From contig JAPMOS010000001.1 of NCBI GenBank assembly GCA_027972325.1, positions 1,149,001 through 1,213,000 of the forward strand: 64,000 nt of DNA, written 5' to 3'. Shown here piece by piece: positions 25,027 to 36,362 of the stretch (within the stretch, counting starts at the first letter, position 1; each line of letters begins with the position of its first letter). Position numbers and translations under genes: made by a program. Origin of the DNA: Paratrimastix pyriformis (lineage: Eukaryota; Preaxostyla; Paratrimastigidae). The notes under the pieces are model-generated. The model saw nothing but the letters and a program-made list of their open reading frames with translations, was not told the DNA's origin and made no database searches.

Positions 25027-28000
25027 GGAGCCTCCTCTGCCCACTGATGAAACACCATTGCCTGTCGATGGGCTGGCACACGGTTTTGTGCAGGGCGAGT
25101 GGCGAGCCCACCGGGACGATGAGGGTGTGCTCTTGCCCCACTCCACCGCGGGCGGGGCACCCCGGCTGCGGCACCTCTACCAACGGAACAACCCGCAGTT
25201 CGCGCTGGAGGTGAAGCACCCCGGCACCCGCTGCTTGCTCTTCCTGCAGCAGCGCAGCCTCGACGACGGGGGTCCGGTCCTTCCCCCCGCCGTTTGCCCC
25301 TTCCTTCACATCGCACATTTGTGGTTCGTGGTTTGTGGGCACCGGGGCACCCTCGATGTGCAGACCTCACGGGCCGGCGCCACTTCACCAACCTACTGGT
25401 GTGCAACCAGGCCGGCAAGCGGGTCGGGCGCTTCGTCCGCCCTCTGGTCGTGGCCGAGTCGGGCTTCTCCGCCCAGCAGGTCCGTCTCCTCGCTTGCCTC
25501 TCATCACCGATGGCCCACCGGGACCGTGGCTGATTCCGCCGGGGCGCAGTGCGCGGTGGAGATCCTGCTCGAGCAGCGCACCTACACGGTCTACTGCTGC
25601 ACCAACGAGGAGGGCCTCGAGGGCAAGGTCGGACTGCCTCTTTGGCTTCCCGGTGCCCGCCATGCTGTTGGTGTTTTCCTTCCCCTCGCTCGTGGCCAAC
25701 CCCACCGAATGATGGATCTCCGTCTCCGCGATGATCCAGTTCACGCTGTTGGTCCGCTCGGACCACAAGGTCAACCTGGCGCCAATCCCCCTGGAGCTCG
25801 ACGAAAACGAGCGCGTCGCAGCCAAGGTCAGGCCCCGACCCGCCCACCCGTCCCCCAACCATCGGCTCTTTCGATTTTGCTGGTGGGACGACGCTGGTCT
25901 TCTTGTGCAGGGCGCCTGGCAGGACATTTCGGCCGCGGGGCCGCTTGGGCCCCAGAAGAACCGGGTCCTACAGATGCCGCTGGTTGGCCGTGTGCGCACC
26001 AACTTCTGCTACAACCCCCAGTTCGAGCTCTCTCTCACCAACGCCCTGCTGCCCACCCAATGCGTCCTTGTCCTCCGCCAGCTCAACGGTCCGCCCTCTC
26101 GCACCGCCCTGCTGCCCGATTTTTTTGCTGCCCCAGGGGCTTGTTTCTTCCCCGTGCTGGGACACTCTCCTTCACGGCGCATCCCCCACCGGGCTGGCCT
26201 GCTGGCTAGGGCGCGAGTACCCCATCCGGTTGGATGTCTTCTCCACCCGGCGGCCGCCCCTCCGCCCGGCCGTCGACCGGCGCATGGGGCCGATGTCGTC
26301 CTCGGCCCAGCCCCCATCCACCCGCCGTGCGATGCGGTCGCCCATCCCGGGGCACCCAACCCCCATCGGCAGCGGTGGCGTCCTCGACGCAAGCGCTTCC
26401 CCCATCAGCACCGGAGGCAGCGCGCGGGGGACCGGCACGACCGTGGTGCAGATCAACCCGGCCTCCCTGGACGCCCTCCGCCCTCGGCAGCCCCTCTCGC
26501 CCCCTTTCAAGGACGCCGGCGTGTTCGGCAACCCCCCCGGAGCCGGAGGCCCCAACGCCGCCCTGCCGACCACCCCACCCAGCGGCGCCACCGCCACCCG
26601 GCCCGAGTCGTCCGGGGGCGGGTCAGTGCTGGACACATCCGGGGCCCCGGCTGCGGCGCCCCTTGACCAATCGACATACTCGGCCATGGGGCCGGCCCCC
26701 GAGTGGGTCTGCAGCAGCACGGGCGCCCTGAACCTCAGCCCCAGCCCACACGACCGGTCTGCGGAGGGCTTCTCGCGCCCCGGCAGCCCCGCCGGCACGG
26801 ATGGCGGGGGCGGCCTGTCGATGATGCGGTCCAGCTACGATCTGTGCCCCCTGCAGGCGCCCGCAGCCTCAATGATTGATGGCGAGACGTCGCCCTCCCC
26901 CCCGCCATCCCGCCTGGCCTCGCCGGCCCCGTTCCTCCGCACGGGCTCGCAGGCGGTTCCATCTCCGAACGGCGTCGCGTTCACGGCCGCCTCCACCTCG
27001 GCTCTGCATGCCCCGCGGATGGCCGGAGGGCCCGCCATCCGGGCCTCTCAGCGAATCCTGGTGCCCTTGGCCGCTCTGGCCTCCCCTGCCCCATCCGCAC
27101 CCGAGGATGGCACCACACGGCCAGACCCCGCCACTGCCGCCGCGGCCCCGGGATCGCTGACCTCGCATACTCCGCGGCCCCCTGGGATGGCGGGCTTCTT
27201 CGCCGCCGCCCGGACGCGCACCTCGAACCTGTCCATCTTGGTGCACGCCCCAGCCCTGATCCCCGAGCCGCTGCCCGTCTCGCCCGTCTCGCCCGTGGTC
27301 CCGGCCGAGTCGCCCTTCGCCGAGTCGCAGCCCTCAGCCCGCTCCGACCAGGGCCACGACGGGCCCAGGGCCACCCCGACGCCCCCCGGCACCAGCGCCG
27401 CCGAATCGCTGCCCGAATCCCGTGAGTCGGTGCCATCCTCGCCCGCCACCGCCACGCCCGCCCCCTCGCCGACAGGCGAGCCGTCGCGCTCTCTCTCCAT
27501 CGATCCCCCGCCCCTTCCCCCGCCCCCGCCCCCGCGCTGCCCCAACCACTCCCACCGGTGCCCCCACCGTCCGACCTCTTCCCGCCCCCGGTGGATCCGC
27601 TCTCGTTCGTCCTGGGGGCCGTCCACGACGAGCCGGAGCCCGAGGGGCCCCCGGACCACCCGCGGGCGACCTCGCCCATCCTCATGGATGGCGGCCCCTT
27701 GGCGCTGGACGTCCTGCCCGACGTCCCGCCTCCGACCGCGGGCGCCCCCACCGATGACCAGTCGGGGGTCGTCCCGTCCACGCCGCCGTCGGGGCCGGTC
27801 AGCGCCCCGACGACTCCCGCCTCATCGGCTGCTCCGGCCTCGACCCGGTCGCCCCAATCGACCCGAGGCCCGATCTTGCTGACCGAGCCGCGCCGGGAGA
27901 GCTCAGGGACCCTCTGCAGCCTCATCGACCAGGAAGACGCCTTCCTCGAGGCCACCACGGGGCCCTACCTCCGCGACGTTCAGGTCGGCCGCCTCGCCCC

Positions 28001-30388
28001 AGTCCCCTCCGACTCGCGCCCTTGCCCTGCCCCCTCCGCGGCCTCGCGGTCACGCTCTCCTTTCTCTGGGCGGGCAGGTGTTCTGCGAGGCCATCCTGGA
28101 GCCAACCCGGCAGCCCTACGTGGTGATCTGCTCGACGGGCTTCCCCTCCTGTGAAGGCGATGTCTGTTCCCCTGCGACCTCTCGCTGCCTCGTGGCCCGC
28201 CACCACGAGCTCGATCGCTCATCAGCTCGCATCGTCCAACCCCTCCACTCGCGCAGTTCGAAGTGAGCGTCTTTGCGGACGCGCCCGTGCTGCTCAAGCC
28301 GTACCCGCTCAACACCTGGGAGCAATGCCGCGTCCGGATGGCGGTCCGCGCTCGCACGCCACGACCTCCCATGCATGTGGCGCGAGATGTCGCACATCAC
28401 CCTCCGCCTCTCGCAACACACCCGACATTCTTCCTGGGATGCAAACAGGGAGCCTGGCACGGTGCCCAGGCCAGCGGGCGGCTGGACCTGCGCAGGCCCG
28501 AAAGCGTCAACAACCCCCAGTTCGCCCTGACCATCACCGGGGCCACCCACTGTCACATCAACCTCAGGCAGCTCGAACCCATCACCCTCCACCCCAGTCC
28601 GCCAGCCCAGACCCCTCCCTCCCTCCTCCTCCCCCCTGGCCGTTCCGACTGCGGCTCCGTGTAGGTTTGGCCCAGCCGCTCTCGCGGGTGCAGCTGAAGC
28701 TGCTCGACCTGGGCGCCCGGACCCGCCTCGACCGAGACGGCCTGCGCACCATGCGGGTCGTGACCAGCTCGGCCTTCATGCAGCGATCGGCGGTCTGCCT
28801 CCCCGCGTTGCCTTCATCGTGGGGGGCGGCACGTGGGCTTTCGTCTTGTTGCTCACGCCTGGGGGGTCGGGTTGGGCGGCCGATCAGGTGAGTATCGAGG
28901 TGGACCTCGAGCCGCTGCCCTACCCGTACGTGATCTTCTGCTCGACCTTTTACGACCAGGACGAGCGTCCCGTCTGTGCGCCCCCTCCCTCGTTTCCCTG
29001 AGGCGCTGACCTCGTTTGGCCTGTGGGGGTGCTGCGGGGGCTAGTTCGAGGTGACGGTCATCGCCAGCCGGTCGGTGGCCCTGGAGGAACTGCCGCCTCC
29101 GCGGATCCCACGCGAGGGCCCCGGGAGCCCAGTCCTGGGGCGGGCAGTGCCACCCTCGCCCCCCGCCTCCATCCACTCGGCTTCCACGACGGCCACGGGG
29201 ACCACCTCCGGGGGGCGCAGTCTGGTCAGCCCGTTGCCCGTCCTGCCCCCGGCCACCACCCGGCACGCCTCCATGCGGCGCCCCGTCCAAACGGCTGTCG
29301 GGGGCCCCCGGCCGGCGCTGACATCGCTGCTGACCCGGACCCGGCTGATGGAGTCGACGGCCAGCCTGCCCACCCGGCGGGCGATGCTCCCCGCGGCCTC
29401 GACCGGCATGCCCGCCACCACCCGGCGCCCCCCCAACATCTCGCACGCTTTCGCCTCGTCGAGCCTGGTCCCGCCGCTGCTCGTCCCGCCCCAGCTCGAC
29501 CTGCCCGCACCCGCATACAGCGCCGGGGGCCCCGCCACATCGGTGGCCGAGCCCTCCGAGCGGCCCGCCTCGTCCCACCGGTTCCGTCTGGACCCCAACA
29601 GCCGCAGGGCCTCACAGTACTCGCTGGCGGACACTTCCATGGCCGAGAGCACCATCACCGGAGCCACGGCCACTCTGGTGGCGCCCTCCGCGATCCGCTA
29701 TCGCCCCGACGGGTCGGGCGGGAGCAACCTCAACCTGATGGCCGTGCTGCGGCTCCCCGGCTCGCAGCGCTCCGCCCACACGATGGCCCCGGGCCGGGTG
29801 GGCTCGCCTCTTCACAAGCGGGGCCACTCGCTGGGCATCGCGGTGCCGTCGTCGGGGCTGGTCAAGGCCACGTCGACCTTCTCCCTGGCCAGCAGCAGCA
29901 CAAACACCAGTAGCCAGGGCCAGGGGATGGACGATGCGGCCACGGCCATCCGGACCGTGGCCCCCCATGCCGACTCCCCCGCGTCCTCAACGGTGGCGCC
30001 CTCTCGGCGACTGGCCACCGGAAGCGCCCACCCTCGCTCCCCGCCGCCGCCCCGCCGCCGTGGCAGCCAGACCACCATCAAGGGCGACCCAGGCTCCGGT
30101 CACCCCGCGACCGCCTCGACGCCCCCGCTGCCCTTCGAAAGGCGGCGGAGCCTGCCCCTCTCGGGGAGCTCCCGCGCCGGCCATCCCGAGGGGCCCCAGG
30201 CATGGCAGAGCCCTGCCGACATGCGAGTGGGCACCTCACGGCCCGGGAGCTCGTCGTCATCCTCGGAGGGGCGGCGGAGCGTGGGGGCATTTATGAACCC
30301 CGTCGCGAACCCACTCGAGGGCCACGCGCGCCTCTCGCCCCGCATGCGGCCCGCTCCGTCCCACGGGTCGGACCCCGTACCGGGCTGA
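16497..30388 (+). CDS. DEK1-type transmembrane calpain B (multi-exon)
   Basis: Paralog of calpain A in the opposite orientation with the same plan: hydrophobic exons (16,497-20,990), disordered and coiled-coil linker (21,200-23,400), CysPc (23,433-24,980), three C2L-like domains (NNPQFALEV near 25,190; YNPQFELSL near 26,020; NNPQFALTI near 28,510) and a Ser/Pro/Arg-rich tail ending with TGA at 30,386-30,388. A roughly 600-residue disordered insertion (26,190-27,990) splits the second C2L at the same place as in A. The triad is intact: Cys in GSLGDCWFLAAL, His in KHGYAIMNI, Asn in QLRNPWG. The start ATG (MISVFPREQFFWISLKW) is backed by alignment of LKWGIP and WLARLVN with calpain A. The tRNA-Lys gene at 23,993 lies in one of its introns. 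A membrane-tethered intracellular protease is expected from the family. Confidence 0.88.
20990..23430 (+). other. Disordered and coiled-coil linker of calpain B
   Basis: A long exon rich in Pro, Ala, Asp and Gly (about 21,205-21,770) is followed by short charged exons with heptad-like spacing: LLIQTCGMLLDLTSETFAED, EEAQLLRFLRERG, MRRQYMEETQQRT, DMRESMRQLDLSRDEL, EELLRAKEAKLREVKDACQA and LDRDRERLAQDHATLLHSL. Counterparts occur in calpain A. One intron (22,610-22,730) carries a 30-base C run. Confidence 0.72.
22623..22652 (+). repeat. C30 homopolymer in a calpain B intron
   Basis: Uninterrupted run of thirty C on the coding strand within the intron after the exon ending KKEQADL, whose 5' site is gtctgcctcc. 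Confidence 0.95.
23433..24980 (+). other. CysPc protease domain of calpain B
   Basis: Exons: SRPPEFTRGPIQMLEG...GDVQQ (to about 23,527); GSLGDCWFLAALSVLAQHP (about 23,594-23,704); HTVVIDDWLPCRSDG (about 23,790-23,961); GGLVSVGLADLTGGIP (24,277-24,406); YYMGCAAQGEDE (about 24,494-24,545); HGYAIMNIQEEDGCKL with LRNPWGTEDCDAGEW (24,602-24,750); TFFMSFDELCAHFTVLYLCK (about 24,870-24,985). Catalytic Cys, His and Asn are all present. The intron 23,962-24,276 holds a tRNA gene and begins gtccgtctg. Confidence 0.9.
23993..24066 (+). tRNA. tRNA-Lys (anticodon CTT) inside a calpain B intron
   Basis: The sequence folds as a full cloverleaf. The acceptor stem GCCCGCT pairs with AGCGGGC, with a G discriminator. 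The anticodon stem CTAGA/TCTAG closes the loop CTCTTAA, giving anticodon CTT (Lys). The T-arm has GTGGG/CCCAC with TTCAACT. The internal promoter is good: A box TAGCTCAGAATGG and B box GGTTCAACTCC. A short T-rich stretch follows (ttgtatactttctct). No tRNA intron is seen. It lies on the same strand as calpain B, about 30 bases after the 5' splice site, between protease exons. Confidence 0.97.
24997..25024 (+). repeat. C28 homopolymer starting right after a 5' splice site
   Basis: The intron begins gtctg and goes straight into 28 C, then ccaagg. It lies between the protease and the first C2L-like exon of calpain B. Confidence 0.95.
25100..30388 (+). other. C2L-like domains and disordered tail of calpain B
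   Basis: Three repeats share the pattern W/GAW...RRDP/GRL..., NPQF.L, C...L.Q, then a Y.V.CST/CCT strand and an F.V.V..D.PV.L strand. Examples are YTVYCCTNEEG (25,590), YVVICSTGFPSCEG (28,120) and YVIFCSTFYDQDE (28,930). The second repeat is interrupted by a long Pro/Ser/Ala insertion. The last exon (29,045-30,388) is low-complexity Ser/Pro/Arg sequence. C2L modules in calpains bind lipid or regulate the protease; that role is inferred here. Confidence 0.75.
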
Positions 30389-31046
30389 GAAGAACAGCAA
30401 GGCCGCCCTTTCATGCCTTTTGTGTCTGCGTGCAATGGCTGCTGCTGGGTCGATGAAGACGCCCAGTGCCCTGACTCCGCTCGTTCTTTCGTTGCCTGTC
30501 GTTCGCCCGAGTGTCTGCTGGTCCTCTTGTTTGCTTTTCCTTGCCCCCATTTATTTTGGTCTGCCGTCTGTGAGTCTGTGTCTCTTTCATTACCGTTCGT
30601 TCATTCATCATGGGTTTTCTCTTTGGCTTCCTTCGCGCCAGCCCCTTCTGTGCTCCCTCTTCCTTCGCGCTGGGATCGTGGGTGGTTTGGCCTTCGCTGG
30701 CTGGTTCCACTTTCCTGATCCCGCCCTCCCCCACACACCACGTGATCTGTATCCCCTCCCTCCATCGCACCACAGACATGAATCTCTTCGAAAAGCCTGG
30801 CTGCTCTTTGTGATCTCCATCCTTCCCCGCCCCTCGCCTCTCCCCCGCCCTCCCCCCGCCCTCCTCCTCCTCTTCTCCCTCCGAACCCCCGAGTGTTGAA
30901 GAGCTGCCTCTTGTTTTTGCCATCCGCCCAGGTGCTGACGGGGGGGGGGGGGGGGGGGGCACGGCAAGAAGGGTTCCCGTTTTCGATTCGGACGGAGGTC
31001 AGCCGACGCACGGGGAAAGGCAGCGGCGGGGCTGCCCGGCTTGGGG
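30389..31046. other. Convergent intergenic region
   Basis: This interval holds the 3' flanks of calpain B (plus) and of the GNAT gene (minus). It is T- and C-rich on the plus strand and has an 18-19 base G run near 30,940. That run reads as C on the strand of the GNAT transcript. No open frame here has coding character. Confidence 0.55.
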
Positions 31047-31856
31047 TCAGCGTAGGATCTTCTCCATCAGGACGGCTTCTTTGTGTGGGGTCGTCAGCGC
31101 GATCTCCCGGAAGGGGGGCGGGGCCGAGCTCCCGTCGGGCAGGGGGGCCAGGGGGTGGGCGGTGGGCCTCCAGTCGAGGTAATCCACCGCGCAGCGCCGC
31201 TGAAATCCCCGCGAAAGGAACGCCTGCAACGAAGGAGAAGAGGAGGAGAGCAGTCGGCAACCTGTGCCGGTGGGATGCAGACGCGGTAGCTGAAGTTGGT
31301 GACTGTGGTCGAGTAGAGCCGCCGATAGCCGAGCAAGGCGAGGCGCTGCTCGGCCTCTTCGATCAGCTTCGCGGCGATCCGACGGCCGCGATGGGTGGGC
31401 AAAACCCCAAGGTTGAGAATCTCGGCCACCTTGCCCCCAGGAATCGGAGAGCCAATCTCGCTCTGTGTCCGAGTCATCGAGATGGGCGAACGAATGAGAA
31501 TCGCAGACGCAGTGTTTCAATGTCCCCAAATAAATCTGTTGGCATTCGCTGCACACTTCATCTAAAATCCCAAATCCTACACTGTTCAACTCGGCTACAG
31601 CGGCCTGATCAAGAGTAGAGGTGGCATCTGCAATCAGGGCGACGCCGCAAACACGATTCTCGCTATCGATTGCAAGCAATGAAACTCCGCTGGTGAAACA
31701 TGGCGCCTGAATTTGAGTGTATTTTTCGCGTTCTTCGCGAGTAATGTGTACGGCATCACCGGGTGGGTAATTCTCCAAAAAACATCTCGACAAACAACGC
31801 ATGGCCTCTTGTGTAAGATCAGGAGCGATTGGATAAACATGAATTCCACCGCTCAT
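31047..31856 (-). CDS. GNAT-family N-acetyltransferase (AANAT/dopamine-NAT-like)
   Basis: Predicted acetyl-CoA-dependent N-acetyltransferase of about 235 residues. The ATG at 31,856 opens MSGGIHVYPIAPDLTQ, with IYPI-type first strand and an FLENYPPGD loop like insect arylalkylamine N-acetyltransferases. GVSLLAIDSENRVCGVALI gives the central strands. A 46-nt intron (about 31,460-31,505, gtctgcgattc...acag) joins KHC to SEIGSPIPGGKVAEIL. The acetyl-CoA loop is LNLGVLPTHRGRRIAAKLI (motif A, Q/RxxGxG/A). LYSTTVTNFSY and a final exon ending PHKEAVLMEKILR follow a second short intron. The substrate cannot be told. An upstream in-frame ATG exists, but the chosen start fits the family N-terminus. Confidence 0.82.
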   Translation of the reverse strand: MSGGIHVYPIAPDLTQEAMRCLSRCFLENYPPGDAVHITREEREKYTQIQAPCFTSGVSLLAIDSENRVCGVALIADATSTLDQAAVAELNSVGFGILDEVCSECQQIYLGTLKHCVCDSHSFAHLDDSDTERDWLSDSWGQGGRDSQPWGFAHPSRPSDRREADRRGRAAPRLARLSAALLDHSHQLQLPRLHPTGTGCRLLSSSSPSLQAFLSRGFQRRCAVDYLDWRPTAHPLAPLPDGSSAPPPFREIALTTPHKEAVLMEKILR

Positions 31857-32287
31857 TCCAATCGTGCAAATTTGAGCGCTGACGGAGAAGTTAGTTGATT
31901 TCACCTTTCGGTTGTATTCGTTATTCGCATCATTCGAATTTTCGGTTTTGCTCTCGGCGTGCGCCAAGAATGACTTCAGCAAAGTCACGACGTGAAATGC
32001 TGGAGGTTTGTGGGACGAATTCTTCCCTCTTGGAAAGCGCTTTTTTTTTTTTCGCTTGTTCCCTCCTGCGATAGGAATGGCGCCAGGAAAAACTCCGACA
32101 ACCGAAGGCTGAAACGTCTGCATCGTGCGTGAATTTGACGTGTCCAATCTCAACATCAAATAGAACGACGCCGGCTCAACCGAAAAGAACCATCCAAACA
32201 AGGAGTGTGACCAAAGCGGCGGCCAGTGAGCCAGCGAGCAAACCAGTCGCGCCTTCACCTGAGCATACCGCGGCCATAGCAGAGAGG
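31857..32287. other. Divergent upstream region of GNAT and the SPAK-repeat gene
   Basis: An AT-rich interval between two genes transcribed away from each other, with a T run near 32,041-32,052. The frame of the plus-strand gene is open from 32,129 without an ATG, so a 5' exon or a non-coding leader may lie here. A candidate 48-nt intron (32,106-32,153, gtctgcatcg...aaatag) is present. Confidence 0.45.
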
Positions 32288-35200
32288 ATGGCCGTTCAAC
32301 GAAAGGCAGCGAAACACGTTGCGCCCAAGTCCGTCATTGAGTCCGTCCATTCTCATGTCCGGTGGTGCAGGTCGGACATCCCGAGCAAGCCGCGCTCCAC
32401 GTCGCTCAAATCCGCTCAAGCGGCCCTGAAACCTTTGCCGAGCACGTCCACCTCTCAAGGCGGGCTCCGCCGGACGGAGCGTCAACTCCGAGAGGCTCGT
32501 CCCCAGGGGGCTCCCGACACGGAGGGAGTCGCCAAGCGGGCCGCCCTCAAGGTGGCCGAGTCGCTCAGGCCCAAGCCGGTCGCCAAGCGGGTCTGGTGTC
32601 CACCTCGACAGCCGAACGATCTTTTTTCCGGCGTCTCTGCAGTCTCCCGCCCGCACCGCGTCGCCGCCGTCGTCGGCCTCCCCCCCGGCCCCATCCTCCT
32701 CCAAGGCCACGCCCCCCAACCCCTCCGGCTCCAGGACCTCTTCCAAACCCCCTTCCCGCTCTAAGACTCCCTCCAAGGTGACCCCGACAAGTGCGGCGGC
32801 ATCCACCGGGGGCGTCACCACCCGTTCCCGCACCCGCTCCTCCTCGCATCCTCCTCCCCACCACCCGGGCGCCCAGTCGTGCCCGCCTGCCCCTGGGAAA
32901 TCGGCACCATCCACCAGCCCACGTTCCACGCCATCTACCACCCCTGTGGCCACTGGTGGACCCACCCCCTCGCCCGCCTCCTCCCTGGGGAGCTCCGCCT
33001 CCACCCCGGGCACCACGGGGGACAGCATCTCCATCTCCCCGGCATCCTCGGCCGGATCGAAGAAGAGGAAGACCACCACCACCGTGCGGGTCGCCACCCG
33101 GTCCCAGGGCCCGCTGGCCTTCCCCCTGGCGGCCGACATGCCCACCGCCCGGGCCGCCCCGACCCCCGGCTCCGCTTCCAGCACCGACTCTGCCGCCCCG
33201 AGCGCCGCCCGCAGCGAGCTCCTGCCTCCCCCGCGTGCCCGGGGCGGCCCCAAGCGGCGCGCCGCCCCCGCCGCCTGCCCCCTGGAGACGCCTGTCCCGG
33301 AGCCGCAGCAGCAGCAGCAGCAGCAGGCGGCCACCAAGCCGCGCATCGTGCCCGACGCGCACGTCTTCGTGACCCGGGCCCTGGAGGCCGAGCAGGAGGG
33401 CCACGCCAACCTCCCGATGAGCATCCTCTGCGAGGGCATCCGCTGCGGCGCCCAGGTCTGTGCCCAGGCCCGCCTGGTCGCAGGTGGGCGGGCCTCATCC
33501 ATCCTCCGCGCGCTCCATGATCTGCCTGTGCGCCCATCACCGCCATCACCGCCATCATCACCGCCATCATCATCGCCATCACCATCATCATCATCATCAT
33601 CATCACCATGCGTGTGTGTACGTGTGTCGGCAGCCCCAATCGGCCATCGACCGTGCCCTGCGGGAGATCACCGAGCGGGCCGTCAAGCGGCTCGTGGTTC
33701 AGTCCATCGACACGGCCGCGGCCGAGGCGGCCCCCCGGACCCCCGACAAGCCGGCGGGCGCAGGCGCCGCCCCGCCCACCACACCCGCCTCGTCCGCCCT
33801 GATCAACCGCCTCAAGGGGATCGCCTCCGAGTTCAGGCTCGCATCGCCGGCGCCCCCGCCCCCGCCCCCATCGCGCCAGCCGAAGCAGAAGCCCGAGGAA
33901 GAGGAGGCCCAGGAGCAGGAGGTGACGATCGAGGTGGAGAAGGCTGCTGATGACGACGACCAGGCCGATGGGGCTGCCCCTGCCACCGAGGGGACCGGCG
34001 GTGGCCGGACGCCCGCCAAGCGGATCGCCGAGGGGCTGCGCCCGTCCCCCGGCAGCACAGGCTCCAAGCGATCCCGCACCAAGAGCCCCGCCGCCCCGGC
34101 CAAGCGAACCACCACCGCCCCCGCCTCACCAGCAGCTCGGGCTCCGTCCCGACCCACCTCTCCGGCCATGGCTGCGGGAGCCGGCAACCGTGCCGATGCC
34201 GATGGTCATGCCAATGGCGAGGAGGAGGAGGAGGTTGCCGTGGTGGTGGAGGTGAACGGTGACGAGGCCCCGGGCGATGATGATGATGCTGCTGCTGCTG
34301 CTGCTGCACCGGTCGCTGCCTCCGCCCCGGCCCACCCGCGGCCCGTCGTCGACCGGCCCCCAGCAGCCGCCGACGCCAAACCGAGCCCCAAGGGGTCTCC
34401 TCCTGCCCCCCGGAAGAAGCCCTCGCCCCAGCGTGAGCCGGCCTCTGGCGCCCCGTCGGCTGCTGTGGCCGAGCGGCCCGGCTCGATGGCGGCGCCGACC
34501 CCCCGCCGGAAGAGCAGACGCGTGCGGTCCGCCCCCGCCCCCGCCTGGCCCCTGTCCCCTGCCCCCTCCCCCTGGGCCCCTTCCCATCTCGCCTCGCTCA
34601 CCCTGGGGTAGGCTGGTGGCCCCGGGCGATGACGACGCGGCGGCGGCGGTGTGCGGCTCCCCTGCGGGTTCGGGTGGCACCTTCTTCACCTTCGACCCGA
34701 GCGAGGGCACCAACGTGCGCCGGTCCGTATCCGCTTCCAACCGCCAACCGCCAACCTCCCCTCCAGGGGTGCCGGGTCGCCCACGGCATCATCTTCATGC
34801 CTTCCCGTCCCTTCCACGGCCACCTCACTCACTCGGCTCCCTGGATCGGCCCGCCTGCCCGGCGCCCTCAGCTCGCGGCGCCTCTCGCACGGCCCGGCTG
34901 CCCCCGCGCCCAGCGCCGCCGCGCCTGCGGGCCCCATCACGCCGCCCCCGCCGGCCCCGCGGACGCCCCGCTCGCAGTGGCGCACCCAACCGCGCCCCGT
35001 CGCCCCGTCCCCGTTCAGCGACAGTTTCCTCAGCCCGGCCCCCGCGACCCTTGCCGGGCGGACCACGACCCCGGGGGCCAGCCCCCCGAAGGTCCCCCGT
35101 GGGCCCCATGGCCAGGGCCAGGGTCAGGCCGACGGATTGCCCTGCGTGCTGGAGCACATTGACGCCCTCCTGGGGCGGACGGCGGCCTCACCCCAGCCGA

Positions 35201-36329
35201 AGGCTCAGGAGGCCGACCCGACGGCACCGGTCCGCGCCTTCCATCTGCCGGCTGGGCGGGCGGCCGCGTGGGGGTCGTGTGGGCGCATCCCCATCCTCAC
35301 TCTCCCCTCCAGTCGGCCGAGGCGGCTGCCCCCGGGGCCTCCGGCGCGGCCCCCGTCGAGGCGGATTTCCTGCGGTACCTGCAGCCGGCCACCCCGCGCA
35401 CCACCTGGGCTCAGATGCGCGGCCGGGCAGCCCCCAAGCCCGCCGCCCACAAGGCCGCCAGCCCGCCGCCCCTGCCCCTGCCCGATGCCCTGGAATCCGC
35501 CCAGGCCGTCAGCGAGGCGGCGCTGCTCTTCCTCGACGACGCCCCAGACGGCCAACAGGACGACTGCGCCCCCGCCGCCCCGGCCCCGGTCCCGGTCCCG
35601 ACTGTTTCGCCCCCACCTGGCCGGTCGCCGAGAGGCGGCAAGGGGAAGGCCTCGCCGGGGAGGTCTCGGGCCCAGTCGCCAGGCCGGGCGCCCATGCTGA
35701 CCGAGGACCCCCTCGCCTCGCCATGCCCCGCCCCTGCCGTCCAGCGCCACACGCCCGTGGCCAAGTCTCCGGCCAAGTCTCCGGCCAAGTCCCCGGCCAA
35801 GTCCCCGGCCAAGTCCCCGGCCAAGTCCCCAGCCATCACTCCATCCAAATCCCCGGCCAAACCAGCCAAGTCCCCCGCCAAGTCCCCCGCCAAATCTCCC
35901 GCGCAAGGGCTCTCCCTAGCCGGGGTGGTTCCCAAGGCGACCCCCACCCGGCCCAAGTCGCCCCGCTCGCCCGCCGCCCCCAAGGCCCCGGCGACCCCGG
36001 CCCCCACCAGCCCGCCCCGGCCGCCTCCGCCCCGGCCGCCGGCCAGACGCCGACCTGCGCCTACCTGCGGCCCGTGATCTCGCCGCCCTCGCCCGTCTTC
36101 GAGTCGGTCCTGGCCGGGTACGTGCTGCCCCCCACGCCCCGCTCGGCCGTCCGGGCGGCCCTGGCGGCCACGGGCCGCATGCCCCCGGCTAGCCCCTCGC
36201 CCGCCCTGACGATGGCCTCGCGGCGCCTGAGCGGCGTCTACCGGCCCCCGCCATCCCCCGCCCCCTCGGCCCCCTCGGCCCCGGCTGCTGCGGCCCCAGC
36301 CGACTCGCCCCTCCGTCCGTGCCGACTCG

Positions 36330-36362
<33 letters not shown>

